A stretch of DNA of 64,000 nt. Origin: Dipteris shenzhenensis (Eukaryota; Polypodiophyta; Polypodiopsida; Gleicheniales). The notes under the pieces were generated by a model. The model had not been told where the DNA came from and made no database searches. It saw nothing but the letters and a program-made list of their open reading frames with translations. The position numbers were made by a program, and so were the translations under genes. This document shows, in pieces, positions 10,691-23,800 of this stretch; within the stretch, counting starts at the first letter, position 1, and each line of letters opens with the position of its first letter. The stretch is from the NCBI GenBank assembly GCA_047967505.1, contig CM106538.1, one strand, 5' to 3'.

Positions 10691-10735
<45 letters not shown>
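10626..10735 (+). mobile_element. LINE 3' terminal fragment with (TC)n tail
   Basis: AATTGTATCAATTTCTGTC is followed by a hairpin with arms CCGTGGG and CCCACGG, then GACATTAATA and 42 bp of TC repeats (10693-10734). The order of parts equals that of 3150-3238. Confidence 0.55.
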
Positions 10736-10736
<1 letters not shown>

Positions 10737-11025
10737 GGCTGTCTCTCACAATCCTTCTTCTCTACTTGCGTTACTGCTTTTGTCATGACTATTCAAAGCC
10801 GCATACAGGCATGGCTGGATTCCCATCAAGATTCCTGGTGTCTCTGTAGTATTTCTAATATCTATTGATATCACCTTTTACTCGCTCTATTGTGTGGGCT
10901 CGTCGATGTTGTGAGGCGGCCTGGCTCTTTGATGCAGCAAGCACAATGACCCGGGTGGGCCGCTTGCTTGCTGATCCGCTAGATGTCCTCCTAAATGTGT
11001 GGTGGCTGTGAAGAGCGAGTATGAG
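10736..11025. other. SECA1 intron spacer, nothing recognised
   Basis: No domain, splice-linked exon or repeat end was recognised. By position it lies in the intron before the first visible SECA1 exon. Confidence 0.5.
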
Positions 11026-11051
11026 ATTGTGTGTGTGTGTGTGCGTGTGTG

Positions 11052-11097
<46 letters not shown>

Positions 11098-11210
11098 ATT
11101 GGCATCTGTGGAAGGCCAAGAGGGCATAAGAGACTACATCATACCCCCGAGAGAGAGATTATTGGCATCTGTGGAAGGCCAAGAGGGCATAAGAGACTAC
11201 ATCATACCCC

Positions 11211-11243
<33 letters not shown>

Positions 11244-11264
11244 CGCGTATGAGAGAGAGAGAGA

Positions 11265-11297
<33 letters not shown>
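11026..11297. repeat. Compound microsatellite with 63-bp tandem duplication
   Basis: (GT)n then (GA)n (11055-11095), then a 63-bp unit starting TTATTGGCATCTGTGG at 11096 repeated at 11159-11210, then (GT)n, a short (GC)n, (GA)n and (CA)n up to 11297. The two 63-bp copies are almost identical, pointing to a recent slippage or duplication. Confidence 0.9.
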
Positions 11298-11303
<6 letters not shown>

Positions 11304-11661
11304 GTTTGTCTGAATCCCTTCCAGATTTATTTTCAATGTCAAATGAACAGTTCAATTTCCTGTTAAATGTGAAGCAATTTTTCCAGTTGAGAACTACACA
11401 AGTTTCGCACATCATTCCTGTGGAACAATTTTTTCTTATCTGTATTGCCACTCTGCCAAAGGTTTTGGAGGAGTTCTCACTATATATTTGACGTGGAAGT
11501 ATGCCTTGATGTTTTTAAGTTTCTAGCAGACTGCACCGCAGCAGCAGCTCTATGATGTTTTAAAATATCAAATCAGATTTGTCTTCTCAGGGCTTTTGCT
11601 TTGATCATGGATGCTTGTGCACTGTGGACATTGAAACTTACATGGTTTGTGGTGGTGGTAG

Positions 11662-11829
11662 GATGAGTCTGATGTAGTATTCAGGGTAGCCTCTGGGAAG
11701 TGGCGTGCAGTTGGTGTGGAGATCTCACGAATGCATAAAACTGGACGACCAGTATTGGTTGGAACCACCAGTGTGGAGCAGAGTGAAGCACTTGCCAAGC
11801 AGCTAGACGATGTAGGAATCCCCTATCAG
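11662..11829 (+). CDS. SECA1: SECA1 exon w1
   Basis: 56 codons, phase 0, from [14 protein letters not shown] to DDVGIPYQ. Acceptor AG at 11660-11661, donor GTGAGT at 11830. Holds the motif region [20 protein letters not shown]. No exon of this gene was found upstream in the window. Confidence 0.97.
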
Positions 11830-14800
11830 GTGAGTGAAATGCTGTACCTCCCTGATCTTATTTTTTATTTTTGTTGCTTATTTTTCTAGGAATCTGAATA
11901 ACTCAGTAAGTTTTCTGTTGATGCAAGCTGCTGTGGTTGCATGTTCTTTTTTGTCTTTTGGTTTGTACCGTAAGGACAATATTTGCTCGAATATGAACAT
12001 ATCTCTCGGATGTGTGTTACCAGAAATCTGGATCATGCATTCCAGGTTCTACTGATTGCAGAATGTTTTTGTAGCCTGAGTTTTAATCTGGCTGAATTCG
12101 GCATGGTTCACAAAGAACAATATCAAATTTTGTGGAAAATTGGTGGCTTAACTGAGTTCTAGACATGATTGTGGTTGAATCTGTTGTATTTCTTTCGCAA
12201 ACAGCTTGAATTATTTTTGGTTCAAATACATTTCAACAAGGCATTTCAAAGCTACCTGCATGTCACTATGTGTTCTTCATTTAAGGGCCATGATGTTGAC
12301 AAGAGAGGAAATATCTTATGTATGCCATAGATTCCACCTTTGTAGGTTCAGTGTTTAGAAAATATATCTAAATGTTGGGTGCAAGTATGACTCAAATGTT
12401 CAAGCAAAAACGGATAATTTTTGGTTTGCTTTTTTATAACAAAATTAATTAGTAAGATTGTATATATTCTAGCCTTATGAAGGTTTGTATTAGTTTTTTA
12501 AACATTGCGCATGGCAGAGTCTAGTCTTATGACCATATGCGCATGGCGATCTTGGTCATTTGGAAGCTTATGACTTTCATTTGTATGTAAAACAAACTGA
12601 GAAGCACTTCTTTTTGCACAGGGCTTTTTTTGGTATGTGTGGTAAAGTCTATGGTTTTCAATCTTGTGGGTGACTATTATGAGGTTGACACTGAATAATT
12701 TCTGCTTTAGAGGGCTACTTTGGTCCTGGTTTCAACTAGGTGATGCTGTGTTAAATGCTCCTCTTGATAACTTCAGCTTTCCATATTTTTAGAGTTTGAT
12801 TTCTATACTTAAAATTCTCTCTCTCTCTCTCCTCTTGCCTTGCAGACTTCTATGTCTCTTTTTTTCATAAATTTGAAATCCTTGCTTTTATTTTGGAATT
12901 ATTGGAAACAGAGGAAGAGAAGACAAGTCTTCCAGTTTTCTAATTGGGACTATAGAATGTGCCAGGTTCTAAATGCAAAACCTGATAATGCGGAAAGGGA
13001 AGCGGAAATTGTCTCACAGAGTGGTCGTGTGGGTTCTGTTACAATAGCCACAAATATGGCAGGTCGTGGTACGGACATAATTCTCGGTGGGAACCCAGAT
13101 TTTATGGCCAGGCTAAAGCTGCGAGAGTTCCTTATGCCCAGGTTTGCTCCTTGTTTTTGGAGTTGCTCGGATTGTCTTTTTTGTGATCTGCATCTTCATT
13201 GCTTCTGAGTTCACCTTTGGGCTGTTTAATTGGTTATTTCAACTAACTTTGCTAAGAGCAGGATGCAGGTTCAACCTAAAAATTTGGCAAAAAGGAGTTG
13301 ACACCTGCGAAATTGGAATCACATGTTAAGCACCTGGGTCAAGCTAATGGCTCTCCCTACCTGCATCGTCCATGCTTGCTCCTGTCCCTCCGTCCTCTGA
13401 TCTCCATTGCCCTGCCTTCCTTCCTCCTGGTCAGCGCCTGCGCCCCTGCTGCTGCCTTTTTCTGCTCTCCCCCCTGCCCCTTCTGCCTCCAAATTTTCCT
13501 CTCCTACCTCTTCTATGCCATTTGGCACCCCACAGTCCCCCTCTGGTTTCTCTGCTCCCCTCTGCCTTGTCGGCTATTCTGGTGACAGCCTTTCTGACTT
13601 TTTCCCCATCGAGACGCCCCCATTGCCTGGCTCTGTTTTAGCCTGGTTTGAAGGGTCCCCCCCCCCCCGGCCGTTCATGGAGCTCCCTCGAAGCTGGTCT
13701 GCTGGTTTGTTGTCAGCTAGCCTTCCGCCTTTTCTTTGGAAGTCTCCAGCTACAGCCCCCCTAGTGGGTCTTCTTTGGAGGGCTGTTGCTCCTTTTCAGA
13801 ACCCCCTTCTCTTTCTCCTTTTTCCAGCCTTTCCCCTCCTTTTTCTCTCGTTCCGCCCTTCTCTCCTCCCCACTAGCAGTTCAGTGCTTTTGCTTTCTTA
13901 ACTCTTAGGAACACAATTTTGGTGGTGATCCTTGGTCTAGCAAGAGGGGCTCACATGGCAGCCCCCTCGGCCATCTATGTGTGGGGTTGGGCTCTGCCGA
14001 TGTCCCCCACGCCCTAGTGGAGAAGACCCCAATCTTCCTCGACCCTCACCTAATGTTCTTTCTCTGATGGTACCATGGCTTCATGGTGGATGAGATGGAT
14101 TCAACGCACCACGTCCCTCGTTTCCCCATGCCCTCCAATTGAAGACAAGATGGAGTGATCTTCATTCGAGAGGCTGGCGAACCTGAGCGTCCTTGCCCGT
14201 GTAGTACATGTAGAGTATAGGTAGAATCTCCGCACAACAGTTGCCTCGTATAGGACAATTAGGCTGATAGCAGCATTAGACACCTTGGGTTGAGCCTTCT
14301 GAGGGGGCTTGGCCGCGAGTAGATCAAAGAAAAGGGTGAATGAGAGTGCTGCGAAGAACTCCAGATGTTGCGCATGTGGCTGTCAACATGTAGGGTTGGG
14401 TCCCTTGTCAGCTCCTGTTCCTCAAGAGAAGCAAGTGGAGGGAGCCCCTTGAGGACAGCCTCAAACACCGGAGTGGGAGGTCATCTTCAATCGCCCGGTG
14501 GACCTGGTTTTCTCAAGCACATCTTAGGGTTTCTGCGTAGCGCTTGAGTCCTTTCCAAGGCCGGGCTCAAGGGAGGCACCTCTTTCTATCCGCATTACTC
14601 AGTCCCCTCCCCCCCCCGGCCTACCTTACAACTGCAGATCTCGTTCCCCCACTCCCCTCTCCTTCTTCCACGTCCTTGTTCTCTTCCTTGCCTCCACTTC
14701 TCTCCACGCTTTGCTTACACTGTAGTGAGACTGGAGATCATGGTCCCTACCCATCACTACTCCCATCCCCCCTTTTCCTCCCCTCCTCCCATAGTAATCA

Positions 14801-17800
14801 CTTGTTATTCCGTCCCCCCTCGCGGAGTCCCTGCTTCTCTCTCCCTTTCCCGTGTTTTTGCCTCACCAGCTACATAGCGCCCCCTCTACCTAGGCCTGCA
14901 AGGCAGAGTACAACCTTGTCGTCCGAGTCTCAACCCTCTTCCTTCCATGTTTGCCCTAACCCAACCCATTTGAGGAGCTCACCCCAAGCCAACTCAAACA
15001 AAGAACCATTGAACTTACCAAAGTGAAGGAAGCCCAAAAAGAAGACAAATAGGCTATTTATCCGGAGGGGAAAGTGCTGATTAGCGAACTCAAAACTAAG
15101 CCTAAAGACTCTTAGTCTTAAATTGGTGTAATTATGGCTATCCTATGATAGGACTAGAACATGCTGTGTTTTTTAATAATGTCTATGCACTCTAGAGGAG
15201 CTATCTCGTGCTACTTCCCTCTAGACACGTCATCCTATGCACGAGGTCAATACTGAGAGACACAGTCTATATGAGATGATTCATGATGACATCACAGAGT
15301 TCTCCAGGTAGAGAGACACCCTCCTATTGGGGGATTTCAATGCACGGACTGGACATAGATAGGCGGGCTTGCTTGACCTCACAGATGACAGAGATCCCCC
15401 ACATAGTCTTGGATCTAGATGCAACTGAGCCAGGGTTACTGAGGCAATCTACAGATGCCCCACAGGTGACAGGATACGGGCGACATCTACTTGAGCTGGG
15501 GGAAATTCATGATTTGATCATCTATAATGGTCTTCAGCAATGGCCATTATCTATAGGACTCACAAGGTACCAGCGTCTCAGCCTTAGTCTCCAAGTCGTG
15601 GCACCTCATGTCGGACCCGTTGCCGAGTCCCCACCTCCCTTAATGTCTCGGTTTTAATACCACAATCCCCTTATGTGCAACATTAGCCAAACACGATCCC
15701 TGGCACGGGCCGGCTGCCGAGTATCCCACTGCACCACGCCCCACTGAGCAAGCCCTTAGGCTTCACAGTCTTCGGTCCTGGGCAAAACCCTCTTCTATCC
15801 CACCCTACCGGTGAAGACACACAGGCTCACGGGCCGGCGCAACACCTGGTCTTCCTACTTGTTTCCCACATGACGGTGGGTCAAGTACACTGGACTACCT
15901 ATAGGCTCGCTAGCCTTCAAAAAAAGGAGGAGAAGCAAAGAAACCACCAGCCTAAACAACAACAAAAGAGACGATAGAAGATAGTGGATGGCATCAAGAA
16001 CGGAAAAACGCCCAATGGGCTTCAATTGGATAGTACCGCAGTGCAAAAGCCTACAGTCTCAGCCTCAGCCCTAGCCTCGGCCTCAACCTAAGCATTGTCC
16101 TCATCATGATCATGATCATGATCATCATCATCATCATCATCTGCTTCAGCATTAGCATTGACATCGGCGTGGGCATCAACGTCAGCCTTGACATGCCCTT
16201 CTTGTCCAAGCTCCGCCTTACTGTTGTTTGCCCCCTTACAAAGCTTTCCATTTTTGTGACCTCTACCCCTTAGCTAGCCACCCTTTCCATGTACCATTGG
16301 GCTCACCTTAAATAGCTCTCAGATGTCCCTCCCATAGTTACCGCGGAACGGGAACGTTCCGGGAACGTCAGATGCTAGAACGGGAGCGGGAACGGGGAGA
16401 GGAGCGGATCGGGAACATCGGGGAACGCCACGCCATATGACATGTCAGCATATGACATAAAATGACAAAACGTTTAAAATATCCAAGATTAAACTTTAAA
16501 GTCTTAAACATTAAAAATTTAAAGACTCCAGAGTCCAGACTCCAAATTGAAATTGAAAAGAAAGTACATTGCATGAGGATATATAATAGCTGAAAATACA
16601 AAAAGCTGGCTGCTGAGTACAATGTACATATGACAAAAGTATCAAGTATGACAAGTACAAAACTAGCCTGAAGGGCCAAGGTAACTGGTGAGTCAAAGAC
16701 TAGTCATCAGCAAGTGGGATCTCATTCTCCTGTCCAGGCTGTCCCTCAATCTGCTCATCCTGATGCTGCTCCACATCATCCTCTCCCTCTGGCTGATCCT
16801 CACCATCATTGTCATCAAGATCAAGGGAAAATCCAACAAATGGCTCTGGAGTACACTCAGCCCTGAACTTGTTAAGCAAACGCAAGTTCGCATTAACAAA
16901 TACAAGGTCATTTGCCTTCTGGACACCAAGCCTGTTCCTCTTCTTGCTTGCGATGTTCCCAAAACTGCTCCATAAGCGCTCACAGGGCGAGGAGCTAGCA
17001 CCCTGGCTAAGCACTCGAATGGCCAATCTTTGCAGCAATGGTGTATTTGCCCCATAATCCTCCCACCACCGTGCACTGGATATCTTGAACCTATCATTTT
17101 GTGCATCCTGCAAACCGAAGAGGCCTCTCTTTTGTCGATAAAAGGAAAGGTCTTCACGAACCCTCCTCCTATCATCTCCATCGGGTACAAGCCTCCTCAA
17201 GATATCCTCCCAACCCTGCACAACCTCTGCATCTGTCTCTTGTCCTTTACCTCGAAATTCTGGATCCACCACAAATGCAGCAGCCTCTAATGCAGAGTGA
17301 TACTCTGTCCACCTACGTGTCGTAAGACGAGATAGCTCCTGTCTCCTACCCCCATCCAAAGTCTGTAGAGACTCTAGAGATAGGATTCTCTCAGTCATCC
17401 TGTCCATCCCCTCGTACACCTTGCCAATGCAAGGCTCATCTCCATCAAGAAGCCTCAACATAAGAATGATTGGCCGCACAACCTGCAACAATGCCTCAAT
17501 AGTGTCCCAAAAAGTGTCATCAAGAACTATGGACCTGCATCGAATACCTGCCACTGAGGTGCGCTCTCGCCATGCATCCCACTCCTCACAAACTACAAGC
17601 TGCCTCAAATGATTCTTCACTTCAAAAAGACGCTTTAGCATAATGAAATTATATGCAAAGCGTGTTTCTAAATACTTTAAGAGATCCTTTGGGGACCTCT
17701 GTCGAAATACAGCCAAAATGTAGTGGTGGCGAGTGATAAATGAAACAATGCGATTGCCCATTTCAATAAAAGGCTCCACCCACTGCATCTTACCAATATC

Positions 17801-20800
17801 TTTTGAGGAGATTGTTGAGCCCATGTGACATGCAAGGAGTGAAGCAAATATGTGGGTACCTATCCTCAATGATCCTCCCTGCTGCCCTGTTTGAGTTCTC
17901 TCCATCAAAAACAAATTGGATGACATTATTGGGACCCACATAATCAATGGCTTCACTCCAAATATTTGCCAATCTCTCTGCAGTTTTGCCCGCCTCTGAA
18001 TTGTCAATAGCTTTAATAAAAAAGCTACATCCTCTGGAGTATGCAAGGATACCCTGAATGGAGCGGCTCCTACTGTCACTCCAACCATCACCCATGATAG
18101 TGACGCCACATCTACGCCATACATCCTGAATGGGTCCCAAGGCATCCTCTATGGCCGTCCTCTCTGTGGCTAGAAGTGTAGTGCACAATGCCTCGGATGA
18201 GGGTGGAGCATAGCCAAGTCTGAAAGAAGCAATCTCCTTCACCATATCTGCAAAGTATGGGTTGCGGGCCTTTACCAAAGGAACATCTGCAGCATAAAAA
18301 AACCGTGCCACTGCTGCATCTACTTGTGCCCTCCTCCTAGGGTGCCATGATGCCACAAGACTAGCTTGCAGTGGACCTCGTGAAGCCTACGTCTGGGGCG
18401 CATTTGTTCCATGCACGGATGGCTGTGGAGCAGCCCCAAATAATGGAGTAGATGCACTCGCTGAAGATGCCGCGCCTGTAGGTGCAGCTGATGATGATGT
18501 ACCTCGAGGATCAAGAACAAGGGGCCGACTCCCTGCTACATCAAGTCTATCTGCAAGTGCTTGCAATCGTATGATATCTGCTCCTGACATTGTAGGGCAA
18601 ACAGAAATGCCTTTGCCTCTAACCCCCAACAAATGGGCTCGCACACGATCCGTGCCTCCACTCTTAATGGAACCACAAAAGTGGCACTTCCACTTGCGTG
18701 ACCCTCCTCCTCTTGCACTATCATATCTGGACACAAGATCCACCTCATTCCACCAAGGAGATCTGTTTTCTGCATCTATGCCATGAGGAGGTGCCATTGA
18801 AATTGATAAATGGCTGAAAATAAAAAAAACAATCAAAATGCCCTTGCATGAGACATAAGTAAAGTGTCCACTAAGTGGAAAAAAACGCAGCAAACTAGAA
18901 TATCCAAATTCCAATGTTCATTGCGTCAAATTTTAAATTTTACCTGCTCAAGAGTCAAGTGCCAACCAAGCAAGGGAAGGGAGCAGCCAAGGGGCAGCCA
19001 AGGTAGGGAGAGTGTGGGCCCTGGGCCCTGGGGAAGCCAAGGGGCAGCCAAGGGGGCAACCAAAGGGGCAGCCACTGAGCCAAGGGGCAGCCAGCTGCCA
19101 AAGGGGCAGCAGCCAAGCCTCAAGGTAGGGAGTAGCCAAGGGGGCAGCCAAGGTAGGGAGCAGCCAAAGGGGCAGCCAAGGGGACAGCAAAGGAGGAAGG
19201 CAGCAAACGAGCCAAAAAAGACGCAGCGGCTTATCTAACCGCCACCACTGCCGTCGCGCAGGAGCACATGGGCCGGAACGCCCGTTCCGGGCGTTTCGTC
19301 CTACGTTCCGGCACGCTCCAAAACGTTCCGGAACGTTCCGGCTGTTTCAGTGTTCCGGCCCTGTTTCGCACGTTTCGGGCACGCGTGCAGCTCCGGACCG
19401 GCGTTTCGGCATTCCAGGAAGGCGGAATGCCGTTCCGCGGTAACTCCCTCCACCCCTCTCACTCTGCCCTCATCTCCCCCCTATGCCCTTCTCCCCTATC
19501 TCACTTAGTCCGGCTTCATGCGTGCCCTACCACTGCCAAGTTCCCATCTTCCCATAGCTAACCATCAATCTCCCTACTCTATCTATATCAGCCCCACGGA
19601 GCCGTGGGAGCATATTGTCATAGAGGTTTACTACCTTCATGCACGAGAGATGGAGCAAGATAGATTTATCCACAACCTCGGTCAGGAGGTGTCACACATC
19701 TAGAAAGGGCTTGCTGGCATATGCCATTGCGCGGTGATAGCTCAAGTAGTAGTAGGGGAGACACATATATTCACCATGCAATCTGCCATCGTGGAGACCT
19801 CCAAAAATGGATGGACGTTGCGAAACAAGAGCATGCGAAGGCCACCGTTTTAGTCACCACTCTTCAGCTGCAGCCGCAGAGAGCCTTAACGGCTATCAAC
19901 ACCAACGTCAGGGAGATTCGTCGTACCTCCGCCAGCATCGATGATGCGACGAGCATTGTGGCTTCCACTTTGATCTAGTTTCCACCCAGAGACTATCAAA
20001 GCTTAGAGCGCCCTTTACCTGTACTCTGTGGATACACATGGGAGACAACATATCGAGACGAGACTTGGGAGATAGGTGAAGTCTGCGGATTAGTAGGAGT
20101 GGCAGTGCTTTGTAATCCAACTACATTCTAGATTCCTTTGGATTAGGGTGCGACGCACCTGTCGACATGACCTCTTCATCGCTGTTCGCTATTTCTCTCT
20201 TGAGACTTCATACTTTGCTAAAGACATCTGTGACAACGTTGAAACCTCATGCTACACAGCTCTACATCCAGACATCATGGCCTTTTCAAGCCGTAGGGAA
20301 GTCCTCTTGGTTTGAATCGTCAACACAAGGATGGGTATACAACAGGTATTGCTTCTTGATGTCCAAGGTGATTCCGTTTTACTATTGAATGTTAATGTAG
20401 ATCACGCAGTTATATCTTGAGTAATTGGAGATAGGCAAGCTCTAATCAGCCCTTATGGGCTTTCTTTCTCGAACATTGATAGGATACATAACCTTATCAT
20501 TTACAATGGTCTAGACTAATGGTCTTCCTCAAGTACATTCACTTGCTTTCCACATGACCTTATCATTTACAATTGGAGGATGCATGCCCTTTATCATTTA
20601 CAATGGTCTAGATCGATGGTCTTCCTCAGGTACATTCACTTGCTTTCCACATGCTAGGGGCTCTACTGTAGTTGGCTATCTCACATATCCATCCTTCCAC
20701 AACACTCACCATGACACCATCTACATACACCACATTTTATGACATCCACTTGGATCACATCCTCTCCCTTGAGTACTCCGTACATCGTTTTCACCCTCGT

Positions 20801-23800
20801 CATAGATCTAGAGGATATTTCACTCCAAGACGATCGAGCCACTTTGATCACCAGCTTCCTTCATGAGGCTGCCTTGCATACTTTCACATATACCACACGT
20901 GCTCGTCGCTTCTCGACTCAACACCCTGTAATAGCTACTACAATGATGAGTTTAAGGCATTATGTTATCAACTTGGATTTCAGACTAAGAATCATATTCC
21001 GAGCGATATTTAGACAACACGCTAGTATCGTTATTTTTTCCGTAAAAAGGAGCAAGCTTTCATTTGCCAAAAAGGATGATCTACTAAATATCTTGTCGAC
21101 GGACGTCTCTCTAGTGACGAGCCCCATCTCCTCTCATTGACACCAAACTTTGGCACTTTTATGCACACACACCAAACAACATTTCCCACCAATCACACAC
21201 ATGATCTCTCACAGTTACCCCGCCCCACCACTGGTGATGTAAAAAATGCAGCTCTGAAGCTACATAATGACCGAGCCAAAGATCGTGATGGACTACATAC
21301 TCAATATATTGCATATGGACTAACTACTATAGCTTTGATCTTGGCAAAGCTTTTCAATGACATGGTCTACATTGTTATCCCCCGCACTTGGACTCTTAAC
21401 ACTGTCACTCCCATTCACAAGGTGGGGAACCCCATGAGCCCGGAAACAATAAGGCCACTATGATTGGGCATGGCAATGTCTAAGATCTATGCGTAATTGC
21501 TCAATGCATATGTTAGCCAATTTGCAGAGCTCTAGGGGTTCAGATTTGATGGACAAACATGTTTCAGTGCTGATCATGGGACTCTAGACCACATTCTCAC
21601 ACTTTGAGGTGTCATTCATGAGTCCAAAGCATAGAAAAAATGGATTTATCGTTGCTTTGTGTATTTTCGTAAGGCTTTTAATACAGTTCCAAGGGCTCAC
21701 CTCATGAGACGCTTGCAAGCTTTAGGTTGAATTAAGGAGATCATTTGGGCAGCCATGGTTGACACCATGCAAGGCGACCCGCTCTCTCTTCGGCCAGTAC
21801 AAAGGCTTTGTCCATCGGAGTTTGTAAGAAACACCTTGTTTCTTCGATGCTAGAAACAAATATGCACAGCCCAAGTTGTCAGACTTGCGGCACAAAACCC
21901 TTGCCCACATCCTTCTCCAGCAATTCATAGAGGTGGAAGGGAGCATCCCCAACAACCAACAGATATCCATGTTTTTCATTCAGCAGGTGTATGTCCACGT
22001 CTTGCATCGACGTGTGGATTGGAACGACAAGCATCACTTGTTAGGAACAGGATAGGGACGTCCTGCAGAGCACAAGCGAGCAAGAATAGAGAACAAAGAG
22101 CCCATGTATCTAAGGCCTCGCGCGCTAACTCCCCAAGCACATAGTGACCTTGATGACTTGGCAACATCTGCCATACCTCTCCGTCAACAGGGTGTTACTG
22201 CTGAGGGGTTACAAGCTCATCTTGCAACTCAAGCCAAAGAGATTGAGGACTCGCAAGCACGCGTACACACATTGGAGGTTGAGATTGCACACTACAGGCA
22301 TACTTTTGGAGACTCGGATGCCGCTGCGGATATTGACACATGGCTTATTTATGTCCGTGGAAGGTGTAGACTGTGCAGTCGCGCAGTTGACATCCCCATG
22401 ACTTGCATTTGTATTTGCTCTTTGTTGCATGCAAGATATAGCATAGATGTGCTGTTGTTGTGAACCATGTGCCCTGATTTGCAGCAGCATGAGGATAGAA
22501 AAGGTTGTATCTAACAGCATGAAGTTTTCACGTGTTTATGTTTATGATGCTGTAAGGGTTGTGGAACTCTCTAGTATCTGTTGCTGTCCCTCATATGTGT
22601 GCACTTCATGAAATGAACTACCTTTTGCTGCTGTTTACAAAATTGAAAAGTTATGCTTAATCGATTTATATAGTATGATTTTGTCCTCAGGTAAAGATTT
22701 TATAAACACAAAATTTTGAATACTTGCTCCAAACTTTGTGATATTATGTACAGCAAGCCCTTCACATGCTAATTACCATTTCTGTGTGATAGCAGAGTTG
22801 TCCAGCTGAGTGATGATGAAATACCTTTCCAAAAGGGGCGCAAATTGCCTCCAAGGAGAACGTGGAAGGTATTTAGATTCATCTTTTTCTTTTCAGTCAA
22901 TGTGGTAATGCTTCACAGAGTGGGTTTTTAAGTTGGCCCCGGAATCTGATATTAAGAAAATTTGAGGACTTCTTTCACAGGTCAGAGCAATCAACTTTCC
23001 TTGTGAACTAGCAGAGGAAAGTAGTTCTTTAGTGGAAGATGCAGTACAGGCAGCTGTTGATGGTTGGGGAGAGAAGTCCCTATCAGAGCTTGAGGCAGAG
23101 GATCGCCTTTCATATGCATGTGAGAAGGTTTTGACCATGAACCTTACCTTTAATAGCAAACGACAGTTTTCTTCTATACATTGATTGATAGTCAAATTAA
23201 GGGTTGAGTGTCAGTTAACCACCCAAAAGTAGGCCATCCGAATTGTGCAATATGTTTGTATGTCGAGAGGCATTATGACAGGAGGTGGTTTCTACAATTT
23301 CAGGGTCCCACAGAGGATGCTGTTATTTTCAAGCTTCGCAAGGCTTATGAAGCAATAGCTAGAGAATACAAACCTTACACTGAAGAGGAAAAGAAGAAGG
23401 TAATGACTCCTATTACACATTACCATGGTTAAACTTGTTTATTTACGAGGGTGGAGGATGGTATTGCAGTGTGTCTATACGTGTAAAAACCAACTGCTTA
23501 TGGTGTAGGTAGGTGGAAAGTACTATATATGAACAACATGGTCATACTAAACATGACACTGAAAAGGATACACTTATCTTTTCAATTAATGTAGTTTTGT
23601 TAGAACGGATACAATTTATTTTTCAATTATTGTAATTTCGGTAGAAAGGAAGGAAGAAAATCGTCCTAGTTTTTCTTAGAAAGTTGACTCATGTGGGGTG
23701 CAGGTTGTAACTGCTGGAGGGCTACATGTGATAGGCACTGAGAGGCATGAATCTCGGCGCATAGATAACCAGGTTCAATTTTTGTACCTGATGATATCCA

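Larger units (their letters stand above)
16334..19444 (-). mobile_element. hAT-superfamily DNA transposon, 3.1 kb
   Basis: Terminal inverted repeats GTTACCGCGGAACGG lie at 16337-16351 and, inverted, at 19430-19444. Flanks TCCCTCCC (16326-16333) and TCCCTCCA (19445-19452) match at 7 of 8 positions, the TSD length of hAT. Both subterminal regions are packed with palindromic variants of GTTCCGGAAC, likely transposase binding sites. The internal gene is a BED/DUF659/hAT-dimerisation transposase on the minus strand. The left end carries three extra bases (ATA) between TSD and TIR. It sits in a SECA1 intron, antisense to the gene. Confidence 0.9.
13142..22795 (+). other. SECA1 giant intron (9.65 kb)
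   Basis: GT-AG intron that splits an Arg codon (AG|A). It contains a CT-rich block, LINE fragments in + orientation and a 3.1-kb hAT transposon in the opposite orientation. The flanking exons are intact, so the load is apparently tolerated. The last part (22401-22795) holds nothing recognisable. Confidence 0.9.

Noticed and set aside
10887-11313. Open frames over the GA/GT/CA repeats.
   Set aside because: Artefacts of dinucleotide repeats and a duplicated 63-bp unit.
1-11661. Searched for upstream SECA1 exons (for example the motif MTGTA or the residues before DESDVVF).
   Set aside because: None was found; the sequence is explained by LINEs and gypsy elements, so the 5' exons are placed outside the window.
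13372-15026. Several long Pro/Leu-rich open frames on the + strand.
   Set aside because: Low stop density is expected from the CT-rich composition, the frames overlap each other and carry no domain.
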